Assembly: GCA_016508695.1 (NCBI GenBank)
Contig: VNKQ01000013.1
Span: 186,001 to 250,000, forward strand
Length of the DNA stretch: 64,000 nt
Direction of reading: 5' to 3'
Source: Hyphodiscus hymeniophilus
Lineage: Eukaryota; Ascomycota; Leotiomycetes; Helotiales; Hyphodiscaceae
This document shows positions 44,636-54,699 of this stretch, piece by piece (the stretch's first letter is position 1; every line of letters begins with the position of its first letter). Position numbers and translations under genes: made by a program. A model generated the notes under the pieces. The model was given only the letters and a program-made list of their open reading frames with translations, was not told the DNA's origin and made no database searches.

Positions 44636-45808
44636 TCAGACCACCGTCTCGGCCTCCTCGCCAGAAGCAATGATGGGCACGTTGAGACCTCTCTCTGGAC
44701 TCTGCAGAACCAGTTGCTCATGCCTCCTTGCCTTTAGGAAATCGCTGACAGCTCTGATCAAAATAAACCACCCCACAATCATCAGAATATAAGCCAGCCA
44801 ATCACTACTCGCCATATCTCCGATTCCACCACTTCCCGCGTCTACCCCCGTGCCGGCATTGACCTGATTCGGATCGAAATCGTGAGAGTTTGGATCGGGC
44901 GGTTGATTGTATGAAGGATCTTGGCCATTAGCCGGAGTTGTGATGGTGCCTGAGCTTGAGCCTTTCATGTAGAATCCGTATTGAACAAGAGTGATCCCCA
45001 AGCCTGCGCGGGAACCGTTTTTCGCTGCGTGAGTCGTGTGCAGGAGGTAGGTGAGGAGAAAGCCGACCAGCTGAAAGGACATTGATATCATGCCATTCCA
45101 GATGAAGGAGAAAACGGAGCCAACGGGTAAACCTTCGACGTAAACTTCGTCTGGGCCGCCAAGGCCAGGGGCGAGGATTGTGGTTTCCCAATAGGGTGGT
45201 GCGGCGTCTGCTGCTGCTTGTTCGTAGGTCTGTACATCATTAGAATATGGTTTTGGGAGGGAAAAGGGAACCTGCAGGAGGGTGTTCCTCAGTCTTCTCG
45301 CCCGCCTCGGGCTTTGCACTTAGATTCGCAAATACACCATCGGATCCGGATCCCCCACCATATACCCTACCCGTATTAGGAGCAAAGACGGGTAAAAAAG
45401 TAGCCCTCCTTTCAATCTGCGGGCCGGCCTCTCCCCAACAGTCGTCGTGGTCGCAGGTATGGGAGTATCCTCTACGGATGAAGTTGAAGGAGTCCCTCGC
45501 ATCAATCGCTGTCTATCATCGCCATCATTCTCCTCATCGCTATCCGATCCATCCGCATCAAAGGTATCCGCGAGGTTCTGGTCTACCGGCTCATTGCTCC
45601 TAGACGTCGGGGAGGAAGCGCGCGATCGGAAAGAAGGAGGTGGCGAGTTTGGTGTTTCGGGACTTGTAGGTGCATCGTCGTTTGCAATCTGTGGTTGTTG
45701 AAGAATTGTTAGCATTGATGTCTTCTGACCTGATGCCTACGAGAGATTGCGTGGCGAAGCGCTTAGATGATAAGGGATACGTACCCTCTCGTAACGTTGG
45801 GAACTCAT
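44636..45808 (-). CDS. Bsd2 / NEDD4-interacting (Ndfip-type) membrane adaptor, four-exon model, 323 aa
   Basis: Exons: 45808-45785 (MSSQRYER), 45688-45476, 45416-45276, 45229-44636; 972 nt in frame. The family recruits the ubiquitin ligase Rsp5/NEDD4 to sort metal transporters and other cargo at the Golgi and endosome. The N-terminus is acidic and Ser/Pro-rich. Then come LPVFAPNTGRVYGGGSGSDG, the HPPTYEQAAADAAPPYW block with a PPxY motif, GLPVGSVFSFIWNGMISMSF, LVGFLLTYLLHTTHAAKNGS, AGLGITLVQYGFYMKG and a last helix, WLAYILMIVGWFILIRAVSD. Two points are unsure. Exons 2 and 3 may be one exon with a base missing at the CCC run (plus 45421-45423). The intron at 45230-45275 needs a GC donor to keep PPTY. 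A canonical GT/AG choice (donor 45271, alternative acceptor) also keeps frame but loses the motif. Confidence 0.85.
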
Positions 45809-46089
45809 TCTGAAGGGTATGAGAGACGAAGAGAAGGACAAAGGAAGACTCGGATGAGTCGAGAAGGTAGAGAAAGAAAGGCGACGAAGGAGAGTCGTGG
45901 GTGGGTGTGTTGAGTTGTAATCCAGGAGAAGCCGACGTTGGTCTGAGACTCTGAGGCTGTGCTCTAGCGCTTTCCACGCTCCCGCATCGAAGACCCCTGC
46001 AACAATTTCGAGTCGTCATGAGTTGTATACAGATAAATGTAACAGGAAGTATTGAAACTCCGCAAGATTCCACATCTAACAAGACAAAA
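45809..46089. promoter_or_regulatory. Divergent promoter, Bsd2-like / Cbp6-like genes
   Basis: These 281 bases separate two start codons facing away from each other. No clear TATA box is visible. Confidence 0.5.
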
Positions 46090-46608
46090 ATGTCCAAATC
46101 AGTAATTACTCACTCCCAAATCTTCTCTACATGCAGTGCCCAATCCATTCACTACTGACTCCCAAATAGATAGCATACAAGCACTACATCCGCGCCCTCT
46201 CACGATGGCCAAAAGACGCCCTACGACCCGAATGCCAATTCCAAGATGTGATCCGAAAGCGACTCGATCAACGCTTCCTTCCCGCCGCCTCTCCAGACGT
46301 CGCGAAAGCAGCACAAGCCGTGCCGAACAGTGCCATTGATGAGAGGGTCGAGTTGGAGCAGGCGAATGCATTGTATTCTTTGCTGGAGAATAGATATACC
46401 AATACTGTATGTTTGAGCTCTGGGTTATTGGGTTGATGACGAGATGTGCTAATGGAGGATATAGTATGCGATCAAAGGCTCTCTTATGAGCCCAGCGAGC
46501 AATGCTACGCATTATACGGATTTGATCCGAGAGTTGGAGGCAGCACCGCAGAGGAGTTGGGTGGAACGGATGACGAATAGATGGAAAGGATTCTTAAGAT
46601 TTCAATGA
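46090..46608 (+). CDS. Cbp6 / UQCC2-like mitochondrial complex III assembly factor, three exons, 130 aa
   Basis: Exons: 46090-46101 (only four codons, MSKS), 46170-46406, 46465-46608; 393 nt in frame. The protein reads IAYKHYIRALSRWPKDALRP at the start, then FQDVIRKRLDQRFLP, ALYSLLENRYTNTYAIKGSL, and HYTDLIRELEAAP to a basic end. The order (an LYR-like N-terminal helix, a WPKD motif, a helix ending in an aromatic NxYxx-Y, then a YxxLI motif) resembles yeast Cbp6 and animal UQCC2. Those proteins bind the mitoribosome exit and newly made cytochrome b. Similarity is short, so this is a family-level guess. The gene is convergent with the citrate carrier, whose stop codon ends 166 bases away. Confidence 0.6.
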
Positions 46609-46774
46609 ACGATTTTTGACAGAAACTGTACTATACTTCAAATCGGCGTATGGTAGACCAGGCTTGGTCAGGAACTGTATGAAAACCAGCTATAAGAAGC
46701 TCCTCAAGACATCCAACGCCATGCTCCATGCCAATATTCTACATGTGCTTTTCCCATCCATCCAGGGCTCCAAA

Positions 46775-47992
46775 TCAGACATATTTCTTATCTGGATCCA
46801 GCTTTTCCATCAGATCAATACTCTTCTCATACATCGTAAACACAATCCCCCCACTAAGCATCAACCTCACCAATCTCGGCAGTGCACCACTCCAAAACGT
46901 CAAGATCCCCTCGTTCCTGAAGATCGTAGCCGCGCACGCAAATGTGTTCTTATATAGACTCCGAGCTTCTATACTCTGCATCCTCGTCTTCACTGTATCA
47001 AGCGGCTGTGTAGCGTAAACTGTGATCAAGCCCGCCACTCCTCCAATCCCAAACGTCGACAGCGCACCCAGCTTCTCTCCAGGAGCAGTGTAGGACTGTG
47101 CTAGTTGACGCAGGAAAGTATAGGAGCCAAATCGCACAGCAGAATTGGCTGCTTGTCGGGCGGTCGTAGGTACGAATCCTTGGAAGAAGCCTCTGAGACC
47201 GCGCTCCCGGGCGATGATAGGAACAGCGTGAAGGAAGCCGCGCATTCGAGGGTTGGCGCTCTTTCGATCATCAATTCTGTAGCGGGTTAAGATTGACTAA
47301 GACTAGAGGGAGGAAGATGTACAATGTGGTCTTGATACTTTCAAAAGGCGTAACAGCCAGCAAAGACTCTGTAACACCCGCTCCAAACCCAGCAATGACC
47401 GTTCGTGGACCCGAGATCTTCCCCTCTGCATCTTGTAACATCGCTTTGTATTGATCGAATGCCACAAATCCTATGAGAGATTAGCGTTGGCTCGGGCTTG
47501 CTCGGGCGTGGCTCAAGTAGAGTTAAGTATATGGTAGTTGAGAGAGGGAACATACGAATCCCCGCCTTCAACGAATTCCCAATAATCAGCGTCGTACACC
47601 CCGCATACCAGGCGCTACCGAAGGGGGCCAAGGCAGCTTTCCAGCATCAGGTAATCTGCGGTTCAATTGCGTTCTCGTCTTCGCGACTATGCCGGTTCAT
47701 CATCAGCTCTACTCCAGTCTTCAATCCGCTTCATGGTTCGTAGCTTTGCCTCACATCTCCTCCTCCCAAATCACCTCGAGAAGTGGTAGGATTCCATACG
47801 TACATTCAGCAGGATATGTAATAGCTGCACCCCAGAATTAGCACAGGCTTCAATCTCCAACCTCTTCCTTGCTCAAGTCCAGTAATAGCAGAACAGAAAC
47901 ATACCAATCTCCACAGCGCCCGCCGTAGAACCAGCTATGATAGACCTGAGAGCACTAGGCCTCTCTTTCTTCTTCTCTGGCGCAGTCGCCAT
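46775..47992 (-). CDS. CTP1: Mitochondrial tricarboxylate (citrate) carrier Ctp1, five exons, frame broken by one missing base
   Basis: Exons: 47992-47905, 47824-47804 (7 codons), 47686-47556, 47470-47323, 47276-46775. Three carrier repeats with PX[DE]XX[KR] signatures are visible: YPAEFAKTRTQLN, TPFESIKTTL and QPLDTVKTRMQS. Three-fold repeat architecture, VTPFE, ARQAANSAVRFGSY and SGGIVFTMYEKS match the Ctp1 citrate/malate exchanger of the inner membrane. Exon 3 is 131 nt; phase demands 132. The slip sits between KLPWPP and FGSAWYAGC, at a run of five C (plus strand G at 47623-47627), where six would restore frame. With the missing base the protein is 296 residues, the usual size. A splice choice that skips the break would delete the signature lysine region, so it is unlikely. 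Sequence error or recent inactivation are the options. Confidence 0.85.
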
Positions 47993-48570
47993 GGTCGTGA
48001 ATAGAGAAGAGTAATTTAAGTGACTGGAACAGACTGGGCTGGGAAGTTTTTGAGGCGCGCAAGCACAGCAAGCGATGACGGAGCTTGAATTACTGGCGAT
48101 TGATAGTGCGGCCGCTGGTGTGGACAGGGGGTCGCACTTTAACCTCGATGGTTCGGAAGACGATGTGCGTAGGTACTAGATTAGTATACTACCCATTAGA
48201 CATATGGCTATTTCTGCAGATAAATCTTGTTCGACTGAGTTACTGGGTAGGGTCTCTGGGATTGTAAGATTCATTTACTAGTATGTGCTATGCTGCAGAC
48301 CAACACGATTATCACGTCCAATGGAACAACGGAAGTATTTCATACTCTACAAATCTTTTATTTTATTTTTTGTCTATTGTTCTGTAGAGTTGTATCCACG
48401 GAATTTGAAATGATCGCTCCTCCCAATGCAAGAATAATACGGTGTACTTGTACAGAGAAGCCAGTGTGTGAACTCCCCAGTCGATGCATCGACGCAATCT
48501 CCAAACGCCAAAGTACAACGCAAATACTCTGACACAAAATCTTCGTAGTGATCTCAGACCTAGGGAACCT
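47993..48570. other. Intergenic region, nothing seen
   Basis: This is the promoter side of the citrate carrier and the 3' flank of the Hpc2 gene. No repeat, RNA gene or supported ORF was found. Confidence 0.5.
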
Positions 48571-50673
48571 TTACTGGTTGAACACCATGGGCGTATTTCC
48601 CAAATTAGCAGCCAATTGAGGCATTCCACCACCATAGTTACCAGGCATGGATGTCATGGTACCCATCTTCTCTCTCTCAATCTTCTCCTGTTCCATACGG
48701 GCTCGATCAGCCTTGGTAATCCGGGGCTTGCGTGTGGTAGATCCACCGCGAGATCCAGGTCCCAAGCCGCCTCGAGAACCAGGGCCACCGCCTCGACCGG
48801 ATACACGAGAAAGGGCCCCACCGCGACTTCCTCGTCCACGGCCACGCTTTGGTGCGCCATCTGCTCTGTGAAGGTGTTAGTTGAGTGCTAGATATAATAA
48901 TGATATGCACGTACCTTAGCTCGACTGGCTTTGGAACCTCGGGAACAAGAGGACCAGAGTAGACGAAGAAACCATCATTTGCTGCTGCAGCTTGCTCCTC
49001 CCACAAGAGTTCAGTGTCGTCGACAAATCCGTCGTCTTTGTCGTATTCATCTTCCTTCATCTTCCTCTTACGAACGACTTTCTTGACCCCTCCATCTGTA
49101 CCGGTTCGACCATCACTCATGCCCCCCATCTCCACATTGCTGTCTTCATCACCTGAGACGGACATCTCATCACCACTCTCCCTATTAGACCCATTTCGTT
49201 CCAAAGCCGCACCTGCCGCAGCTACACGAGCGAGACGATCTCTTTGAGCCGCCAGTCTAGGGTGCAGAGCATCCCATCCGTAGCGATCCTCAGCCAAGCG
49301 AGTGAAGTTGATGTATTTGTTAGTCTCTCCTTGGAGAGGAATGTTAAGGAAGACCGTTGGAGCTCGGAACTCCGTGCCATCATTGAGTCCGGCACCCATG
49401 GCACCAGGAAGGGGCGGGGGAGCTGGAAAGATATCCTTATCTTTGGCCTTAGAGAATGGTTTTGGTGAAGCCGCGGCAGATGTGTTCGCACTTCCGTTTG
49501 TTTTCTTGGAATTACCGTTCTCATTCACCATCGACGTCTTCGGCTGAGGAGGGACACTTGGTAATGATGAAGCCGTGGATTGCAAAGCCGGGCTAGGAGC
49601 GTACTGAGTTGAGGGTTTTGGGCCGGTTTCGATGATAGCTGATGGTGCGAGTCTGTTAAAAGTAGGAGATGGTGGAACAGAAGGACGGTTGTCGTCGCGA
49701 TATCGAGCTTGCTGCTGTTGGTGAAAGAAGGACTGAGTGGCAATCGATGGCGAAGTCATAGCTTGATTTGGGGGATCAACAAGAGAAGATATTGAAGGTG
49801 ACGCGCTTGCGCGGTTCATGGTGGGAGGAGGGTGATTTGGAGAACCTTGGGAGTTACTGTATGAATGATGGCTAACGACTGTCTCTCGAACAGGGTCGTT
49901 GATGGATCGAATGGGATCATAATTCTGACCGCTAGTTCGAACGGGTTGTTGCCTGTGAATTATTAAATTAGCTTTATTCAATCAAGCGGAAATAGGATAG
50001 AACATACTGGAGTGGAAGGGGCGAGTGTTGTGGTTGAGAAGGAGCGGATTGTTGCTGCTGCTGTGGTGGAGGCGGAGGTGGAGCGTTGAAGAAACTGTGG
50101 ATTGGCTTTTGGGTCGGAATGTCTTCATGTTTGCCGTTTTGGGACGCGGGCCGGGTTAGATTGGCGTCGGGACGAACTTCGAAACTTGCGTCTCGGGTGG
50201 CTGGTCTCGATTCGGCATTTCTCGGTGTAGGGGTGGGGAGTCGCTCAGGACCGGCAATGGCCTTGAGTTGCGCAGCGGCAGTCGAACTTTCAGGTGTCGC
50301 GGTTTGATTTTGAGACTTGCGTTTTCGTCCAGGTGGTGCATTGGGATCCTTAACCTTTCGGGGGCTCTCTTGGCTTTGGGGGCGCATCAGTCACTGAGCT
50401 GCCATTCTCCAGAGAGATCTTGGGTTTCCGCCCAGGCTTCTTCCGCTCTTTGACCGGGGGCGCCAAAGGAACACCAGAATCTACACCTGCACCTGCACCT
50501 GCACCAGGGCCAGAAGGAGACGGGTTGACGGTGATGCTGGCGGCACGATGGGTGGAGGCTTCATTTGCGACTTGCGCTGATGGAGACGCGGGACTGGATT
50601 GCGGCGGCGAAGAAAGGTCGGCCGAGCTGGACCGCGAATGATCTCCAACACCAGCTTCGCGACGGGTAGCCAT
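48571..50673 (-). CDS. HPC2: Hpc2-related HIR-complex subunit (ubinuclein family), three exons, one apparent inserted base
   Basis: Exons: 50673-50008, 49952-48915, 48865-48571. The protein (665 aa if repaired) begins MATRREAGVGDHSRSSSADL and is largely disordered and Pro/Ser-rich, with a polyPro-polyGln stretch before the first intron. The diagnostic part is the Hpc2-related domain: TVFLNIPLQGETNKYINFTR, DRYGWDAL, and, after an acidic and basic linker, DKDDGFVDDTELLWEEQAA, then ANDGFFVYSG. The C-terminus is RG/GG-rich (RGRGRGSRGG). Hpc2 and ubinuclein are core parts of the HIR histone H3-H4 chaperone. Exon 1 shifts frame at PPKPREP / RKVKDPNAPPGRKRK, at a run of five C (plus G at 50360-50364); four would give a continuous AT-hook-like basic segment. 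Confidence 0.88.
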
Positions 50674-51871
50674 GTTGGCCCGGATGCGGTATCAAGAGGA
50701 TTAAAATCGTAGATCGCTAACAGGAACCAAGGAGAGATTGATTAGTCGAGATTCACATGCAGAATCCTCTAAGCTCCGAATGCTGCAATGGATCCAGCAC
50801 GGGGGCCTGGTAGGTTGCTGGCGGAAATGGAGCTCAAACGGAGGGCTTGCGGGGAGCTGCGAATAGCTTCAAATCCGACCGACACGACACGTATTGCGGG
50901 AGATGGGCAGTTTTGAGAGAGACCGGCGTGTGGCCGAGTAATGGGCGGCGTGATCGCGTAGACGCCGATTGTAGAAATCGATGGATGGTAGTTGGAGATG
51001 GCGTTCGATGGCATATATCAAGCTGTTGATGAAGAGATCAATTCGTAGGAGTTTTGGTAGTAGGAAAATGGGAGTTGTTTGGGGGAGAAAAGGGAGTTGT
51101 GGGAGGGGGCGGTTGTAAATGAAATAGCAGCGTTTGGGAAATGGGAACATTCATATTTGCGCGGGACTAGGCGTTTGGATCGAGCTGGGAAGGGGAAGGG
51201 AAGGGGAAGGGCAAGCGGCGCTCTAACAGGGACCACATGGGGAAAAGGTCTCTCTCTCTCTCTCTTCTCTCCTTGGGACGAGAGGACAGGACGACGTCTG
51301 TTTGGGTGGAACATTGCGTAAAGGGAGACCAGAGACCAGAGACCAGAGACCAGAGACCAGAGACCAGAGACCAGAGACCAGAGACCAAAGACATCAGCTT
51401 GATGAGAGATGAGAGGGAATGCTTGTAGCCTTGTCACTCACTCTTGGGTGCAAAAGCCACATAAATGTGCGACCAGGGAGCTACTCAACTCGACCTGGTC
51501 CAATGATAATCCCACTTAGATGCTAAAGGAGCCAGCTCTAGTCTCAGCCTTGCTGGCGTTTATGTTCCAAGGCTAGCGAATAGGACTTCGGGCAATATCT
51601 TAACGTGAATAAGGAGAGAGTAATACCAAAAAAGAAACTGGCTCGGATCACTTTCAATTTGGTTCCCTGGTCGACGCGCTTACTTTTGCAAGACTAATCA
51701 CCATCTAATCATAATTTATACCCCCTTCCTCCCCTCGAAGCAAGACTTTCTTGCATGTCCGGAAATCCCAGCCTCGTCTAGCCCCGATGCCCGATAGCCG
51801 CAAACCTTAAAACATCTCAAATCTCTCCAAGGAGGCGAAGCGAACCTCACCAACATAATAATCAGCAACAC
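50674..51871. promoter_or_regulatory. Divergent intergenic region, Hpc2 / RPAP1 genes, with a heptamer repeat
   Basis: This is 1.2 kb between two starts facing away from each other. Apart from the tandem AGACCAG array it holds a short CT run (about 51250-51268). ORFs here follow the repeats and are not believable. Confidence 0.5.
51326..51388. repeat. Tandem repeat, nine copies of AGACCAG
   Basis: Eight perfect heptamers and a ninth ending in A. It lies about 480 bases upstream of the RPAP1 start. Confidence 0.95.
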
Positions 51872-53195
51872 ATGGATTTACGCGGCCAACGATTTACAGT
51901 CGACCTTTCTGACGACGAGGAGGAACATGGTCTGGAGTCCAGAATCCCAGCAAATGCCGCGCCTTCTTTGACCTCTGCATTCATCGGCGACATCAAAGAG
52001 CGCTCAACCGCCCCGCCTACAGCTCCCAAGTTCAAGAGTACAGCTACAGGGTTTCCCGAGCACAAGAAGAGGACTAGAGTCTCTGCTTTCAAACAGCAAA
52101 GAGGAGGAGCGTCAAAAGCTGCAGATTCTCCCAATGCCTTCGCCTTACCCAAAACTCAACCGCCTCTCTCGCAGAAGCTTACCCATGATCCAACACAAGA
52201 CGACGAAGAACGAAAACGAATCAATGAGGAAAATAATCGGAGGCTGGCTGATATGTCAGCTGAAGAGATAGATGAGGAGCGTCAAGAACTGCTTTCTCAG
52301 TTGAACCCTTCCTTGATCGAACGATTGTTGAAGAGGGCCAACTTGGATGAAGGGCGTGGCGATACGGATTACCCAGAAGAAGCAAAGGACGATGCAGGAA
52401 AGGAGCCAGAGGTACGAGTTGAAGAAGAGGCCTCAACATCAATACAAGAGCCAGAAGCCGTGCCAGCACCACGTCCAGCAGGAAAGCCCACGAAAGCAGC
52501 CAAAAACGTAACATTCGAAGACGATATCCCCCCAGCACACCCATCGACCTCACGCCCGCTTCGCAAACTTCACCCCTTCAGATAACCCAACCTTCCATCC
52601 ACTTCCCCACCGCGCCCACAGCTCCAGACCTCGACCCATCAGACCCCTCCTTCCTCACACACCTCCACGAGAAATACTACCCCACCCTCCCCTCCGACCC
52701 CTCAAAACTAGCCTGGATGGCCCCCCTCCCAACCCACGGCTCGATCGCAGACCAAGATTCCCCCTACTACCCCTCCCAAGACAACATCCCCGCCTCCGCC
52801 CTCCGCTTCGACTTCCGCGGCTCCCTCCTCCCACCACGCATCTCGCGCGCCATGCCCAGCACGAAAGGGCTGCACCACCACGGCGAGGCGCCCGAGGCAG
52901 CGGGCTACACGGTGCCGGAGCTGGCGAGGCTAGCGAGGAGCGCGTTCCCGGCGCAGCGATGCATCGCCTTCCAGACGTTGGGACGCCTGCTCTATCGACT
53001 AGGCCGAGGCGAGTATGGCGGGGAGAGTAGTGAGATCGGGAAGGGGCTCTGGAGGTGTGTCGAGGAGGGGAAGGTGCTGGAGACTTTACAGCAGGCCGCG
53101 GGCAGGAGGGCGGTCATGTGGGGAGTAAGGCTTACGCGGTGGAGGCGGTCTGGCTGTGGAAGAAGGGCGGTGGGAGGGTGTGGAGTGCTTCCTAG
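51872..53195 (+). CDS. RNA polymerase II-associated protein 1 (RPAP1), single exon with two apparent missing bases
   Basis: The ATG at 51872 starts MDLRGQRFTVDLSDDEEEHG. The N-terminal domain (ERKRINEENNRRLADMSAEE then IDEERQELLSQLNPSLIERL) is RPAP1_N. The frame breaks after VTFEDDIPP at a run of six C (52528-52533; seven would fix it) and continues SKLAWMAPLPTHGS, LRFDFRGSLLPPRISRAMPS, TKGLHHHGEAPEAAGYTVPE and LARLARSAFPAQRCIAFQTL, which is RPAP1_C. A second slip at GCGGGC (53100-53102) leads to GGHVGSKAYAVEAVWLWKKG and a stop at 53193-53195. Repaired length is 441 residues, normal for fungal RPAP1, which helps assemble and import RNA polymerase II. Both halves are well conserved, so I favour sequence errors over a dead gene. 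Confidence 0.83.
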
Positions 53196-53930
53196 GCTGA
53201 AGAAAACTACACGAGTGATGAATGTATGCATACACTTGTTCCTCTAGTCGCGCTGGATGAATCCTGATATCTCGCTATCTGAAAAACTGAAGCCGTCTAC
53301 TAATCGGAGCCTTGGCTTTGGCTTGGCTTGGGTGCGGGCGAACACTATCAATAAGCTCTGGCACGTTGCGGAGGAAATGCTTTATGTGTTCTAATTCCTG
53401 ACTGCATGGAGGAAGTTATCTTTTGTCGTCTCGGGGTTGGAGAAGCATGGTTCAGAATATGGCAGGAGAGGGGCTCCGAGTTGATTGATTGATGCTGTGG
53501 GTTTCGAAGTCGAATCGATGTCCCGGAGCTCAATTCACGGAGAGAGGAATCAGGGATTTATGAAATGAAGTAGGTGAATGCGTTCGTACGACTACGGGTT
53601 GGTGGGCTCAGCGGTAGTTCAGCGATAGAGGAATGGAAGGCTTGGGACATGATTGGGAAGACTGGGAGAATTGTGAATGGTGGGAAGAAATTGGAGTTTG
53701 ATCAAGGTCATTCGTGAGCAGGTAATAAGAAGCTGGTATCTTGTGGAATTGGCATTTTAGAAAAGTTTCTAGAAGGGTCAAATGTGAGTCTTTCCAAGTG
53801 ATCCTTTCTCGTCAACTTTCTTTTCATAAATCATGACATGCTGCATGTAAACCAGCCTGATCTTGTCCTCTCCATCCTAATGTTCATCTTTGTATATGCT
53901 CCAACTTCCTCCGTGTCTTTGGGTCCATCT
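53196..53930. other. Intergenic region, nothing seen
   Basis: This is the 3' flank of the RPAP1 and BTB genes. A stretch near 53607-53630 (cagcggtagttcagcgatag) resembles a tRNA D-arm, but no acceptor, anticodon or T arm follows. Confidence 0.45.
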
Positions 53931-54699
53931 TCACAGCATTTTATCTTTGAATTTGCATGGTTGAGATGGTGCATGGGTGTGGAATGAGCACATCTCTGTA
54001 ACAGCTATGGGGCCATTCATCGGCAGTGGTGGGCTGCCCGTAATGCCTCGGAGATGTTTCAAGACATCTGTTGTCAGATCTTGGCTTGACATCATGCCCT
54101 GTGCTATACTTGATGACTGACCATGAGAGCCAAACTTCGTATCGGAATAATTGGTGATGGTATAAGCTAGACTCCTCGACATGAAAGTTCGCATGTGCGA
54201 GCCTGGTACCGACGACTGATATGCTATGACTGCGAGCTTGATGCTAGGATGCTGATGTCGTGAGATGAATGTGGTCATCAAATAATCCATGAGTACTGGA
54301 AGACAGATCTTCTCCGCAAAACAATACAGCTTAACTCGAGCCACGGAGTGGTCCTTGGTGGTCGAACCGATAGGTTTGAGAGCGTCGCAGTAGACCCAAT
54401 GAATTAGCAGGGCAATCGTAGAGGGGTCATCTTCTGGCAAGGTCGCAGTTTGCTCAATTCCCTCTTTGAAGTTACTCTCAAACATCTTCCGAAAGTAATC
54501 GACCTTGGTACAAAGGAGTTTCTTGTGGACTCGAAAGTGGTGCTTCGATGGACCGACATAAATATCTACCATCTGGATACCGAGTTCACTGCGAGCGTTA
54601 GCATTCTATCATTTACTGTGAAAACATTTCACCCTACTCGGCAAAATGTTCACCAGACTCGAGTTTCTGCTTCTTCGAGGCGGGTTCCTCTCCGGCCAT
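53931..54699 (-). CDS. BTB/POZ domain protein, two exons, 239 aa
   Basis: Exons: 54699-54638 and 54588-53931; 720 nt in frame. The N-terminus has a short Lys-rich leader (MAGEEPASKKQKLESGEHFA). A BTB fold follows: MVDIYVGPSKHHFRVHKKLL, then CTKVDYFRKMFESNFKEG, LPEDDPSTIALLIHWVYCDA and a helical end (LYCFAEKICLPVLMDYLMTT). This is the common fungal BTB-only architecture, a dimerising fold often found in Cullin-3 adaptors and nuclear factors. No Kelch, MATH or zinc finger follows, so the partner is unknown. The intron is 49 nt with a GCTAAC branch site. Confidence 0.88.

Noticed and set aside
47341..47686. Alternative Ctp1 splicing that skips the frameshift (acceptor at GGAAAG)
   Set aside because: It would delete the lysine-bearing part of the first carrier signature, conserved in every functional family member, so a missing base is the simpler reading.
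51326..51388. CRISPR-like or protein-coding repeat
   Set aside because: Contiguous 7-mers without spacers; the open frames across it are repeat artefacts.
53600..53632. tRNA D-arm-like string
   Set aside because: No matching acceptor stem, anticodon arm or GTTCRANNC T-loop follows within 80 bases.
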